Under the pieces are notes generated by a model that searched no databases, was not told where the DNA came from, and saw only the letters and a list, made by a program, of their open reading frames with translations. From Macrothele yani (lineage: Eukaryota; Arthropoda; Arachnida; Araneae; Macrothelidae): 64,000 nucleotides of DNA. The stretch is taken from positions 49,008,469 through 49,072,468 of the forward strand of contig CM076996.1 in assembly GCA_039090855.1 (NCBI GenBank), given 5' to 3'. The translations under genes were made by a program, and so were the position numbers. Every line of letters starts with the position of its first letter. The first letter of the stretch is position 1. Below are positions 11,723 through 22,479 of the stretch, piece after piece.

Positions 11723-12255
11723 CACAGAGAAATAATTAAAACAGTATTGTCTCCCGGTGCGTGTTTAACCAGTCCCTCCGAAACAGGTTTTCGTTCGTAC
11801 ACGAAAAAAATGAACCCTTTATCAATGCTTGTCGTCGCATCGTTACAGGTTTTAAACTTTGGTCCTAAACACTTCTTTTGACTTATGATATTTTCGAACG
11901 TACTGAAAACTATGAATATAAGATTTCTGATTTTTGTGTTGGGGGGATCATTTCTTCTCCTGAGAAAGATTGGAGACGAAAAGTGTAATTTATCACACAG
12001 AAAAGCACGCGCTTTCATCAGCTTTTAAATGTGCTCTGAAATTCATAATCATTTACTTGCTTTTCTCATACTTGAGCAGAACTCCAAACGTTAAGCAAAT
12101 TTCCTAATTTTGCACACTGCCCGTTTAGAAATCCTGTATCATCTGTTGACGAGAGTGTCCACCTCCACATTAATTTCGATGAAAACGAATTTAAAACTCG
12201 TTCATTCTTTATATAAATTTTTGTCGAATCCCAACACAGCGACTAAGTTTTACAG

Positions 12256-12330
12256 CAGAGTTTCCCAACCTTTTTTGACTGGCGAACCTCTTTCAATATT
12301 ATACAGTTATTGGGAACCCCTGCACCTATT
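12256..12330. repeat. Possible hAT terminal sequence
   Basis: CAGAGTTTCCCAACCTTTTT followed by GGCGAACC and GGGAACCCCTGC resembles ends of BED-type hAT transposons. It may be the 3' end of the hAT whose gene lies at 14121-20420, but no matching opposite terminus or 8-bp duplication was found. Confidence 0.4.
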
Positions 12331-12344
12331 TCTGTTCATATGAT

Positions 12345-12452
12345 AAGTAATATAACAGTTTTGCGCGTAAGTACTAAGTAATATAAGTAATATAACAGTT
12401 TTGCGCGTAACCGTAAGTACTGGAGGCTTAAATGCCTCCAGTACTTACGGTT
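12345..12452. repeat. Direct repeat plus perfect hairpin
   Basis: A 26-bp string beginning AAGTAATATAACAGTTTTGC occurs at 12345-12370 and 12385-12410. It runs into a perfect hairpin whose 19-bp arms, AACCGTAAGTACTGGAGGC (12409-12427) and its exact complement (12434-12452), are separated by TTAAAT. Confidence 0.9.
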
Positions 12453-12532
12453 TCTTTCACGGAAGTGATTTTTTCTATAGAAATTCCTGTAACTTCATTG
12501 CAAAGAATTATTTCAGGAATGCATATTTAGTA

Positions 12533-12841
12533 AAACTAAAATAATTTTGACATCATAAAGTATACCTACTGTATTATAAAATGTAAATTAATGTTTAAAT
12601 AACCTGAAAACAAGTAGGGAATATTCCTGAAAAAAATTTTAAACGATTTATAATGGTAACAAATAAATACAGCAAAATGATAATAATAAACTAAAAGAAT
12701 TTTGACATCAAAAAGTATACCTACTGTATTATAAAATGCAAATTAATGTTTAAATAACCTGAAAACAAGTAAGGAATATTCCTGAAACAAATTTTAAACG
12801 ATTTATAATGGTAACAAATAAATACAGCAAAATGATAATAA
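12533..12841. repeat. Tandem duplication, 155-bp unit
   Basis: Two adjacent copies (12533-12687 and 12688-12841) are almost identical, sharing for example AGTATACCTACTGTATTATA and ATAATGGTAACAAATAAATA. Confidence 0.92.
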
Positions 12842-13618
12842 TCTCTCTATTCTAAAACCAAAACTGCCGCGCAGCCGCTGATTTAGAAATTTCGCTACAC
12901 TTGCACTTAACTAGCTCGCAGCGCGAAAAGTATTAAACACAAAAACGTGAAATTTGCATCGTTTGTAGAGAATTGTTTAGAGAACACGCTGAAATAAACC
13001 GGTTTTTCGATTCTGGCGTTACATCAAGAGCTATTGTATTTCAAAATAAGGTAAGCAAAAAAGTGCTATCAGTTCGCGTTCCTGACACACTAACAGCAAC
13101 AGAACTACGATCTTTTGTACGCATGTAGGGCCCAAGCCGAATTTTTGCATCTCGTCGCCCTATTTTTTTGAATTTCGATTTAGTTTAAGAGAAATTAAAT
13201 TTTTAAATTTCACAGAATTCTCTATTTTGCGATGGCATCCGTTTTAAAAAACGGATATATGGCAAACTATAAATCATAACGCATTGCGATTTTTACAGCA
13301 TAAAGTCACAACTATCATCCCTCTTTTAAAAAACAATTTAAGAAAAAATCATTTTCGGATTTTTAAGCATTTTTTTAAAGACGAAAAGGAAAGGAACGAA
13401 CGCCTTCCTCTGTCCTCACCAGTAACCACATAGGAAAGTTCTGGTCCCGTGACTTGCTGCCATGGAGACGCAGCTGTTTTTAGCACTCTCTTTTCATTGG
13501 GTGACAGGACAGGCTACAGTCAAACTGGTAATGACGCAATGCTTAATAGCGTAGCGACGCTTTTAAACTTCGGCGCTTTCCGCCGGCATAAAATAAAATA
13601 AAATAAAATGAAAATAAA

Positions 13619-13872
13619 GATATTTCTCTGCTTGAAGTGTTTGCGAATTGTGCGACCACTTCTGCATGACCTGGAGATTTGAAAATTCTCATGTTGATAG
13701 GCCTTAAGGTCCGAATACCTAGAAGAGTCCGAAAAAAAAGTCAGAATGGCGGCTATGCAATATCCTCTGCTTACATTTTTCGCGAATTGTTCCACCACTT
13801 CTCTATAACCTTGAGATCTAAAAATTGGCATACTGATAGTCTTTAAGATCCGAATACCTTAAAAAGTCTAAA
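13619..13872. repeat. Degenerate tandem duplication (~139-bp period)
   Basis: TCTCTGCTTGAAGTGTTTGCGAATTG at 13625 recurs in altered form at 13764 (CCTCTGCTTACATTTTTCGC), and the two copies stay alignable through GGTCCGAATACCT versus AGATCCGAATACCT. The 103-residue minus-strand ORF here is a product of this repeat. Confidence 0.7.
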
Positions 13873-14120
13873 CACTAAACAGTTCAAATGGGAGGCTTGG
13901 CTTCATTGTTGAAAATGCTGGTAGGTTTAAAGATAATTATGCCAGAAACGTTGAAAGGCGGTAAAAATTCCATGAAATTTTGATTTAAAATTAAGGGGCG
14001 CCAAATCATTAACCATTTTTCCTTTCTTTAATTTTATTTTCAAAAAATTTTATATTCACCGTGGAGAGCGGGTATAACTGCTAGTGATATTAAAATTTGT
14101 GAATCAGAATAAATCACAAA

Positions 14121-14327
14121 TTAATGGTGTTTCTGGGTTTGTTCAATAGAACAAAGTGCATCAATATTCGGTTCAACAGAACATAAGCATAATCTCAGAT
14201 CTGGTTCTGCATCATGTTTGTTTCTATATTTTGACCACAGAGAGGTGTACACAGAGGAAGTTTTCTCGCACATTTAAATAGTTGAAAATTGCAAAAGTAT
14301 TTTAACAGCTTTGTCAGTAAGGGAAGG
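14121..14327 (-). pseudogene. hAT transposase, C-terminal end
   Basis: Minus-strand frames read TDKAVKILLQFST, MCEKTSSVYTSLWSKYRNKH and LRLCLCSVEPNID, the dimerisation-region signature of ZBED5/SCAND3-like hAT transposases ('FSTTYLCE-GFS--T--K-KYRN'). It ends at a TAA at 14121-14123. It joins the segment 14811-15650 cleanly if the inserted LINE fragment between them is removed. Confidence 0.75.
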
Positions 14328-14810
14328 ATATTTTCAAGAGCTATATGCCATTATGTCTTAAAAGAAAAGTGTTTGATCAATGCATCCTTCCAGTGCTTAC
14401 GTATGGTGCAAAGACTTGGACCTTAACTAAAAGAGACATACAAAGGCTGCAGACAACTCAAAAAAGCATGGAGAGGTGCATGCTTGGTGTAACCAGGAGA
14501 GATAAGAAGAGGAACTCGTGGATCCGAAAAATTACAAGAGTGGAAGACATCATGATCAGAGTTAAATCCCTGAAATGGTAATGGGCTGGACATACTGCCA
14601 GAAGGACAGACCATCAATGGACAGCCGAAATTTTAGATTGGATTCCAAGGGACAGGAAAAGACCCAGAAGAAGACCGCATGGGCGATGGGTGGATGAAAT
14701 TCGAAAGTATGCGGGAGTGACTTGGAGGAGACTGGCACAAGACAGACCGTTGTGGAGGAAACTTGGGGAGACCTTCGTCCAGCAGTGGATTGATAATGGT
14801 TGACAATGAC
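14328..14810 (+). mobile_element. RTE LINE, 5'-truncated copy
   Basis: Plus-strand copy of the 3' 480 bp of the LINE at 5810-8995, from CAAGAGCTATATGCCATTAT to GTTGACAATGA. It encodes MPLCLKRKVF...ITRVEDIMIRVKSLKW before a nonsense codon. It interrupts the hAT gene on the other strand. No target duplication was seen. Confidence 0.92.
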
Positions 14811-15650
14811 TATGTTTTTAACGCAAGCCAAATATGTGTAAGGCTTTCACTCTTAAATAACGTTTGAAGTCTAAAATCAGTCGAAATATCAATAAGATTT
14901 TCGTTTTCTGTCATAGAAATGTCAGCAGCCAAAGACATGAAAGACTCGTCAAATGGATTACGAATCCAATATAATCTCTTGGAAACTGATGCAAAATAAT
15001 CATTGAATTGTTTTTAACTTTGTCGTATAAAGTCAGTTGATTTTCTGTCAAAATGTTGTGTAAGTGCTAAAACACTCCGTACTGTTTGCTCTCAATAACT
15101 TCTTAGAATTTGAACTTTTTCAGCATACTTTTCACTCGATCTTGAACAATGAAAATGGTCGTACTGAACCGTGTAATGATAAATTAAGTTCACTTATTTT
15201 CGAAAGGATATCTGCCAAACATGCTATTCTTTAAAGCCATGTGTGTTCCACTAAGATTAAAAGCGTGATCTTCAAAGAAATCAGTTAATTCTAGTCTTAA
15301 TTTAAACAAACGTGTAGGCACTCTACTATGCAAAACCCATCTAATATCTATGAGCGTCAAAACAGTAGCATTATCGCTGTTCATATCCATGCATGAGGAA
15401 GGAAATAGTCTGGAATTGGTTGGTTTCGAATTTATAAAATTGACTACTTTGATAGATTCATTGAACACACGTTTTAATTGTTGCAGCATTCTTCTCAATA
15501 CCAAGCCCTGCCTATGAATACTAAAATACGTCCAAGAAATATTCGCACATATACTTTCGATGCGAGCAACTAAGACCACAATTTTTCCTGTTATCGATTT
15601 TTTACGATCTGTACAAATTTCATAGAGATAAGACAATTCAATTTAAAACC
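14811..15650 (-). pseudogene. hAT (ZBED/BED-finger type) transposase, central part
   Basis: ORF 15636-15190 reads CTDRKKSITGKI, TYFSIHRQGLVLRRM, VKVVNFINSKPTNSRLF, IRWVLHSRVPTRLFKLR and FFEDHAFNLSGT. These are blocks of the ZBED5-like hAT catalytic region (consensus CTDGAKSMTGK, CSIHRQALA, VNFIK-RPLNSR, EVRWLSRGKVL-RLFELR). Downstream, WIRNPFDESFMSLAADI matches the conserved 'WVRNPF' block. The gene is interrupted at 15651 by a large TIR element and resumes on its far side at about 19830-20420. Confidence 0.85.
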
Positions 15651-15670
15651 AGTATAACTACTCTAGCAAT

Positions 15671-15757
15671 CCGAATTTCTCGGTGTAGAATAATATAATC
15701 CGAATTTCTTGGTGTAGAATAATATAAACCGAATTTCTTGGTATAGAATAATATAAC
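15671..15757. repeat. Triplicated 29-bp terminal motif
   Basis: CCGAATTTCTYGGTGTAGAA + TAATATAAT occurs three times in tandem at the left end of the TIR element, but only once (inverted, near 19770) at the right end. Confidence 0.92.
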
Positions 15758-15969
15758 GTACTCATAACACTGCCCAACCTATTCTTGGATATATTTGGGT
15801 CCCTGATTCCAAACATGACATCAGTTTTGCTCTATCAGCTCTAGTTTTGGAGATAGGGCATACCCACTCTATATCCTGATTCCACAGGTCATCCGTCAAA
15901 ATTCGGGATCCTACATCACATGATCTGCTATTTTTGACATGATTTTGACAAATATTGATGCTATTAATA

Positions 15970-17355
15970 CACTGGCGGACAATTGCTAAGGACGGATGAC
16001 AATAGCAACGATAGCAACCATAAAATTGAAGGCAGGAAAATGTGGAAATTAGCATAAGAGCGGCAATTTTCAGTATGTATTCCCGACATCACCTAGATGA
16101 TTTTACGGGTAGCCGTATTATTGGCAAGATTGAAGAAAGGCGAAAAATAACAGATGTTGTCAGGCAGTTCGACGTCAGCCACAGTGTTGTTTCAAGGCTT
16201 TGGAAATCATTTCAAACAAATGGAGAGTGTAGCAAACGTCACGGGGGAGGTCGTGTTCGCAGTACGACAACTGCAGAAGATCGGTACATAGTGCTATCAA
16301 CAAAATGACACCGGCGCAGCACAGCTAGTGAGGTAGCAAATCAGTTTATGGCTGCTACTGGCAAGCGGATCTCCCGAAAAACTGTCGCCACACGTTTGCA
16401 TGAAGGAGGACTATACGCCCGACGTCCTGTTGTGTGCATCCCATTGTCCAGACGTCACCGTACCGCCCGTTTGCAATGGTGCCATCATCATCGCAGTTGG
16501 ACTGATAACGACTGGTCTGCTGTCCTCTTCTCAGATGAGAGTAGATACAGTCTATCGTCTGATTGTCGACGACAACTGCTCTGGCGTGATAGTGGTACTG
16601 CATATTTTCCAGCAAACATGCAGGCAAGGGACCGATATCCGGCATGTAGTGTCATGGTATGGGCTGGCATTATGATCAATGACCGTACTTCCCTCTATGT
16701 GCTTCCAATTGGGACTATGACTGGCCAACGATACATTAATGATGTTCTGCTACCCCATGTTCGCATGTTCCGTGGTGCTGTCGGTGATAGATTCATTTTT
16801 ATGGACGACAACGCAACATGTCATCGAACAGTCGCTGTCCAGGAGTGTCTTGAGAGCGAGGACATTTAACGCCTCGTATGGCCAGCACGTTCTCCAGATC
16901 TGAATCCCATTGAAAATGTGTGGGATACTTTGGGGAGGAGTCTTGCTGGTCGCCAATGCCCTCCAATAAACAAGAACACCCTCATCCGTGCACTGACAGA
17001 GGAATGGGATAAATTACCCCAACAGCTGCTTGATAATGTTGTGCAAAGCATGACACGACGTGTGGAACCTTGCATCGCCCTCCATGGTGGCCATAACCCG
17101 TATTGACGTCTTGCGCCGGAACGCCTGCGGACGGTAATTGCATTTTTTTCACGTTTACGTATTCTGCGCAAAATGGCCTGTTTGTCCCTTGAACACGTTC
17201 CAAAGCCTTCTGGATTTCAGAGCACAATAAATTGTCTTTCTTGTAATGTCCTGGCATTCTGACATTATTTTATTTCACTTGGCATCCAACCACACTTACT
17301 TTTTTATGCGCTAAATAGCCGTTTATGATCCGTCCTTAGCAAATGTCCAGCAATG
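15970..17355 (+). mobile_element. Tc1-type DNA transposon, copy B
   Basis: Same family as 1100-2639. Ends CACTGGCGGACAATTGCTAA and its inverse are flanked by TA (15968-15969 and 17356-17357). It lacks 154 bp of the leader that copy A has between GCATAAG and GCAATTTTCAGT. It is inserted in the subterminal repeat of the 15651-19818 element. Confidence 0.95.
16072..17106 (+). pseudogene. Tc1 transposase, two nonsense mutations
   Basis: Collinear with the intact transposase of copy A and in one frame throughout. AAGA to ATGA makes a TGA at 16306-16308, and CAA to TAA a stop at 16867-16869. The catalytic blocks FSDESRYS and MDDNATCH are intact; NPIENVWD lies beyond the second stop. The start codon reads MYSRHHLDDF instead of MSSRHHLDDF. 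Confidence 0.95.
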
Positions 17356-17385
17356 TAGGACATACTATTTAAACAAACACATATT

Positions 17386-17730
17386 ACAAAATCTTGGATA
17401 TATTTGGAAATATTTGAGGCCCAAAGTCCACAAATGGCATCAGTTTTGTCGTATAAGCTCTAGTTTTGGAGATAGGGCATACCCACCTTATATGCTGATT
17501 CCACCGGACATCCGTCAAATTTCATGATCCAACATCGCATGGTCTGCTATTTTTGACATGATCTTGACAAATATTGATACTATATGCATGCTATTGGAAG
17601 CAAGCACATATGACTAAATCTATGTATTTCAACACAAGACCATATAAAATGATCAGTGATTAAAATATGAGAAGCGTTTTTTATAGGACTATTTTTGACA
17701 TGATCTTGACAAATATTGATACTAAATAAC
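17386..17730. repeat. Subterminal repeat units of the TIR element
   Basis: The unit starting CTTGGATATATTTGG and ending TGACAAATATTGATACTAT recurs at 15778-15965 and 17386-17585. The last part, ATTTTTGACATGATCTTGAC + AAATATTGATACTA, appears a third time at 17691-17725. The first unit is the one split by the Tc1 copy. Confidence 0.88.
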
Positions 17731-17761
17731 ATGCTAGCACAAAAGCATATAAACTGATCAG

Positions 17762-19442
17762 TCATTCAACATATGAGAAACGTCTTTTATAGGACTTTCT
17801 AGAGTGAGATCTACGAGGACAGTCCCTCTGAAGGTTCCAGCAGTAATCTGCCATCATGTTTGTATCCCACCTACCCTAGTATCTGTCTTCCATAGTTTTT
17901 ATGTCCTGGTGAAATCTTCTACCTTGCTTTTCGCTTAAATCACCAAAGTTTTCTGGAAAGTAATCTAGGTGGCTGTGTAGGTAATGGACCTTGATGCTCA
18001 TATTACAGCCAAGCTTATTAAAATTGGAAAGCATGTCCTCAACTAATTCAGAGTAGTTGTCTGCCTTATGTTTGCCGAGCAAGATTTTGACAACTAGAAC
18101 AAACGAAGTCCAGGCGCAAGACTTAATGTTGTCCATTGAATCTATAAAATATGGATCGTTTATAAGCTGCTTTATCTGGGGACCATCGAAAATCCCTGTT
18201 TCCAGTTTTTCCGCGCTCAATCCAGGGAATGTATGTGATAAATAGCCAAAGCATAAATCTTCTGTGTTCAACGCCTTTACGAATTGTTTCATTAAGCCTA
18301 GCTTGATATGTAAAGGGGGCAGGATGATTTTGTCTCTGCTTACCAAAGGTTCCTTAATGACATTCTGTTCTCCAACTACCATATCTTTTCTGAGAGGCAA
18401 CACTTTTCTTATCCAGTAGTCGTGCTTGGCTCTGCTGTCTCAAAGACATATAAAGCACGGACATTTTATGTAGCCGCTTTGCTGACCAAGGAGAAAGTTC
18501 ACCATTTTTAGGTCTACACAAATCATCCATTAGTGTTCTTGATACTTCAGGTTTTCCAAGACTAGACAGACTGTTTCGTACGTCTCTGTCATACTGGCTA
18601 AGTGACCAATTGGAATTGAGCCATATATGTTGCCGTTGTGTAAAAGAACTCATTTTAAACTCTGCTTGGAGCTATGAATGAAAAGGCGCCATTCATTTGG
18701 CATGTATGATGATAGACTCATTTTTCTGAGAAGGCCACTGAATCATTGCAGAACACTAGGCTGTTGTCTTTAGAGAAAAAGGGCAGCAAATCCTTTTCTT
18801 TGCTACGGTGAAACGTAATGTTGATTCCAGATTGAAGTAAATTCTTTTCATTCAACCTGGAGGCCGGAAAGTCTGAAGACTCCTTTGAGAGGTTCAGATC
18901 CCTGATGAGATTACTCAGTTCATGTTGGTTAAAAGGTTGAGCACTTGATGAAGTTCTTACGAAATAACTGTCACTTTCCCCACTGCTGTTATCTTGCATG
19001 CGATCAGACATGCTTGATTCCTCATCCTCTGGCAGTTCTGGTAGGTGAATGACAGATAGAATGAGTATCTCATTTGAGTGTGGATGCGGTCGTCTTGCTG
19101 AATCGAGGTCAGGATATGTCCAATTGCTTCGATTGTTTGGATTGATGAACTTGATGTTGACAAGACAAAAATAACAGTTATCATAGTGGTTTTTAGGATC
19201 CCTCGACACCATTGGTATTCCACATTTCAGAGAGCTCCTTTTTTCCATTTGTCCACTGCCGTAAATGCTCCGTGCCAGTTTTTCATACAATATGGGGAGC
19301 CCACGACTTATCTTCGTCTCCAAGCTAAACACCAAAATAACCTCTTCACAAACTCAGAAATAAGTTTCCTACTTGTGTACTCACCACAAATGTAGCAAAA
19401 GACATCTGGATTATTCAAGCAACTTCTTCGTGAAGAAGCCAT
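17762..19442 (-). pseudogene. Uncharacterised arthropod-expanded protein (PPLHIKLGLM / HLDYFPEN family), decayed
   Basis: Start ATG at 19442 gives MASSRRSCLNNPDVFCYICGE, with a paired Cys knuckle (CYIC). In order come GIPMVSRDPKNHYDNCYFCLVN, an acidic linker, LIRDLNLSKESSDFPASRLNEKNL, then in broken frames NEWRLFI, VDLKMVNFLLGQQSG and CPCFICL, then PPLHIKLGLMKQFVKAL, GIFDGPQIKQLI and HLDYFPENFGDLSEKQG. After one TAG it ends with RWDTNMMADYCWNLQRDCP and a basic tail; stop at 17762. I recognise this as a large family of unnamed proteins multiplied in many arthropod genomes, of unknown function to me. Cys pairs plus spaced acidic residues (VDLK, SEKQG) would fit a DNA-binding transposase, but that is inference. 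At least five frameshifts or stops disable it. Confidence 0.75.
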
Positions 19443-19599
19443 GGCGTCAACTCAATCTGCAAACAAAATTAGATCACATTAGATTATGTGGTTGTATAGT
19501 TGTTTACAAACTCCCAATTATACTAACAGACACTGGCTTTACACTCATAAAATAACAATATACACTGACTTTACGCACATAAAATAACAATATTTCTGC

Positions 19600-19818
19600 A
19601 CATCAGCATATAGGGCGGGTATGCCCTATGCCCAAAACTAGAGCTAATAGGGCAAAACTGACGCCATTTTTTTGGAATCAGCGCCCCAAATATATCCAAG
19701 AATAGATCTAACTTCCGAGGCACCAGATTTTTGTTGGGAAGGGGGGGGGGCTGCGTAATAGAACGTACTGATTTTCTATTCTACACCAAGAAATTCGGAT
19801 TATTAGTATAGTTATACT
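19600..19818. repeat. Right terminal inverted repeat of the TIR element
   Basis: Inverse of 15651-15900: GGGTATGCCCTATGCCCAAA, ACTAGAGCTAATAGGGCAAA, CCAAATATATCCAAGAATAG and CACCAAGAAATTCGGATTAT all have inverted counterparts at the left end. A G10 run near 19740 is an extra expansion. Confidence 0.85.
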
Positions 19819-19829
19819 ATTTTGAGTAT

Positions 19830-20420
19830 AGTTGGAGTACGGTTCCTCTTTATTAATTGCCATTAAATTGGTTTTGTTCAAAATACGATTTGATGAAATG
19901 AAAAATGTCCCCACCAGTTGTACGTTCTTTTAACGGGCGGAAAAACAGCATGTTTTCCTAAACTGCAGAGCGTACATAGTACTTTTCCGCACCCGCTGTA
20001 TAATAACAGATTCAACATTCTCAGACATATCTTGGATTTGGCGAGACACAGTGTGTTGTTAGAAAGGAATCTCATGTCCAATTTATTTGCCGAATCGTCA
20101 CCAAACATGCAATTGACAATTGCTTTCGCACACGGTAAAATCAGATTTCTCGCAATATGATGGACTTCCCCAGCTTTTCGTATTCGGCAGCTTACCAAGG
20201 ATGGTGCTTTAATCTCTGTTTCACTATCTTGATTACGAAGTGAATTATACGATTTTTTGTTAGATACTTTGAGTTCTTTGGATTTCTGTTTGAAAAATCA
20301 ACTGTTTTATTTGCAAGCCTTTGCTGGTTAGTTTCTAAATGACGAGACAAGAGTGAAAGTTTCAAGCTGCTGTTTGCGATTATTTCTCCGCAATTTCAAT
20401 ATACTTTTCACTGTATTTCT
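19830..20420 (-). pseudogene. hAT (ZBED/BED-finger type) transposase, N-terminal part
   Basis: Across shifting frames the minus strand reads YSEKYIEI, LSLLSRHLETNQQRLANKTV, DFSNRNPKNSK and then SCRIRKAGEVHHIARNLILPCAKAI, VNCMFGDDSANKLD and FLSNNTLC. This follows ZBED5-like transposases ('RHLETKH', 'IAE-LILPCAK-IV--MFGE', 'LSNDTVSRRI'). The BED-finger cysteines appear lost. The gene continues at 15650 after the TIR element. Confidence 0.75.
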
Positions 20421-20660
20421 TTTTTTTTTTTTTTTTTTTTTTTGGTACTAGATGTAATGCCAATATCTTGAACATCTTTAAGCACAGTTTCGGAATTTTT
20501 GTCAGTTGAATGCGTTTTACGGGATTTCAGAATGTTACGGAGTAGTCTTTCCCTCGCTGCGGGAGTCCGTCGAACACGCATGTTTTTGAAACGTAATACA
20601 GCACCGATCACCCTCTCATACATGCTGGCTATGTAAGAACTCTGGTCCCAAACATCTGCA
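20408..20660 (-). other. Unassigned open exon-like segment
   Basis: On the minus strand a pyrimidine-rich tract ending TTTGTTGCAG precedes an open frame (DVWDQSSYIASMYERVIGAV...) of about 80 residues that runs into an A20 tract and then the hAT YSEKYIEI block. It is either the 5' exon of that hAT gene or a host exon. I do not recognise the peptide; it is basic and free of cysteine. Confidence 0.35.
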
Positions 20661-20895
20661 ACAAATAAAAAAAACTGTTAATACATTTCAATTCACTTGT
20701 GGTTTCAGAATAATACCTTTATTGTAATTTTATGGAGACGCCATTACAAAATATTTACCGCGAAACTCTCGGAACACCGCGAACCCCTGTAGTTTCGTGA
20801 ACAACCAAATAGAAACCGCGGCTTTAGAGGAACGGAACAATTTTGCATAGAAATATACTTGGACTCTAATTTATAATATTCACATTCGCAAAGAA

Positions 20896-21086
20896 TCAAG
20901 GATTTCTTTTTAATAATTTAGATTTGAGTTGCTTTGCGTACGAGTAACCACGACCTTCCTGTAGATCTGCAAAGCAAGACACCAGTTGTGGTTCGTGTAT
21001 TAAACTGTTGGAGAGGCGAAGACCAAGCCCATAACATATACGTTGAAAAATGACTAAAACCGAATCTTTTAGAGAAGGATTTGCTG
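20896..21086 (-). other. Unassigned ORF truncated by a Tc1 insertion
   Basis: About 64 residues (NPSLKDSVLVIFQRICYGLG...SYAKQLKSKLL) open on the minus strand. The upstream end is cut by the Tc1-type element whose TA target is 21087-21088. No known domain recognised; it could be a remnant exon. Confidence 0.25.
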
Positions 21087-21088
21087 TA

Positions 21089-22477
21089 CACTCACGGACA
21101 ATGAAATTTGCGCACCAAGAAAGAAGCATCGGATTGAACTGAAATTTTATTTACGTAATGATACAGATGAATGATACACATGATGGCAAAAACAGAGCTG
21201 CAGGAAAATTACAGAGGGACCTATGGCACGCAATCCGGTCATCTTCAATAGCGCGTCGCACCGCATCGTTGGGCGATACATGCTGCAATACGGTCCGGCA
21301 TGGAGGAGCACAGATGCCTGATGTTCTCCTGTGGCAGACTGGCCCACACGTGTTGGAAGGTGTGCTCCATCTCCCAGATAGTGCGGCACGGCGGCAGCCG
21401 GCGTTTCAACTGGTCCCACACATGCTCCATAAGGGACATGTCCGGGGAGCGGGCAGGCCATGCAAGTGTCTGGACATGACGTAGGAAATCCTGGGTAACC
21501 CGAGCCGTGTGCGGGTGGGCATTATCCTGCTGGTATAGCGCACCTGGAATCCCGCCAGGAATAGGAGCACATGAAGCCGTAGGATCTCATCCACATACCG
21601 CTGGCCCGTCAAATATTCACGTACCACTACTAGAGCTCATCGGCTATCGTAGGCAATGGCTCCCCAGACTATAATGCTTGAAGTGGGGGAGGTGTGGCGC
21701 TCGATAGAGAGATTGGGATTGCTCCGTTAACCCGATGACATCCACACCCGGACACGATGATAATCTGTCCCCAAAACGAAGCCGCACTCATTGCTAAACA
21801 CCACATGTAGCTGGTCTGTGGAGTTCTACGTCACTCTGGCCTGGTACCACTGCTCACGGAGCCGGCGATATTCCAGTGTTAATGGCAGCACACGAACGGG
21901 GCGCTGGGATCGCAGTTTCGCTTCCGTGAGGCATCGGGAAATGGTTCGTGGGAACATAGGAGCCGCTACATCTACATGTATAGTGGACCGGGTCCCCGTG
22001 GAATCCGTTCGTACCTGGCGCACGATCCTTCGATCCTGTCTACCGGTGGCCTTCCCGGTCCGTCCGAAGCCACTCCGCAGTGTCGAAGTGCTGTCACGTG
22101 TTCACTGCTCCCAACACAGTCGGACGGTATGGTCAGAACGATCCACGTGGCAGGCTATACGGCGCGCCGACCATCCTGCGGTTTTCAGCCCGATGATCCG
22201 GCCTCTCTCAAAGTCTGTACGTTACGTTAATCGACGACCCGGCATTCTTGTCACTCTGTACTTTTTCTTGCGTCAGCCGGTTCTTTTCGCTTTCATGGGG
22301 CATTGACTACACGCCGGTTTATAAGGTTGCCGGTTCGTTCTTGAAGCGCCACCACAGGGTGTGTGGTTATGCGCACGCGCATCAAACATGGATCATTTGC
22401 ATACCAGCACGCGCTCTAAAGTTTCGCGTTTGTAGCACGTTTTCTTCTAGGTGCGCAAATGTCATTGTCGGTTAGTG
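21089..22477 (-). mobile_element. Tc1-type DNA transposon, family C
   Basis: Ends CACTCACGGACAATGAAATT and the inverse of CACTAACCGACAATGACATT, continuing TGCGCACC, are flanked by TA (21087-21088 and 22478-22479). The length is 1389 bp, and it carries a decayed transposase on the minus strand. Confidence 0.92.
21245..22245 (-). pseudogene. Tc1-family transposase, decayed
   Basis: Start ATG at 22245 (MPGRRLT then stop), with DFERGRIIGLKTAGWSARRIACHVDRS as the first HTH. Then come VRTDSTGTRSTIHVDVAAPMF, RTISRCLTEAKLRSQRPVRVLPLT and RRLREQWYQA, then in other frames YLTGQRYVDEILR and MEHVWDQLKRRLPPC, and the terminal SMPDRIAACIAQRCGATRY. Family order and size are normal, but several frameshifts and stops make it inactive. 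The catalytic-E block reads MEHVW instead of IEHVW. Confidence 0.9.
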
Positions 22478-22479
22478 TA

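Larger units (their letters stand above)
15651..19818 (-). mobile_element. TIR-bounded element carrying an uncharacterised gene family
   Basis: Both ends carry related inverted repeats about 200 bp long. The left side runs AGTATAACTA...ATCCGAATTTC...TTGGATATATTTGGG...AGCTCTAGTTTTGG...AGGGCATACCC; the right side (19600-19818) is its inverse. Between them lie one minus-strand gene (17762-19442), repeated subterminal units on the left, and a later Tc1 insertion (15970-17355). Without that insertion the element is about 2.8 kb. It sits inside a hAT transposase gene, which proves it is mobile or was moved. No target duplication could be identified, so the exact ends are uncertain by a few bases. 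Confidence 0.75.

Noticed and set aside
20896..21129. Host gene exon
   Set aside because: Peptide looks protein-like, but there is no donor site, no homology I recognise, and the upstream part is transposon; kept only as unassigned.
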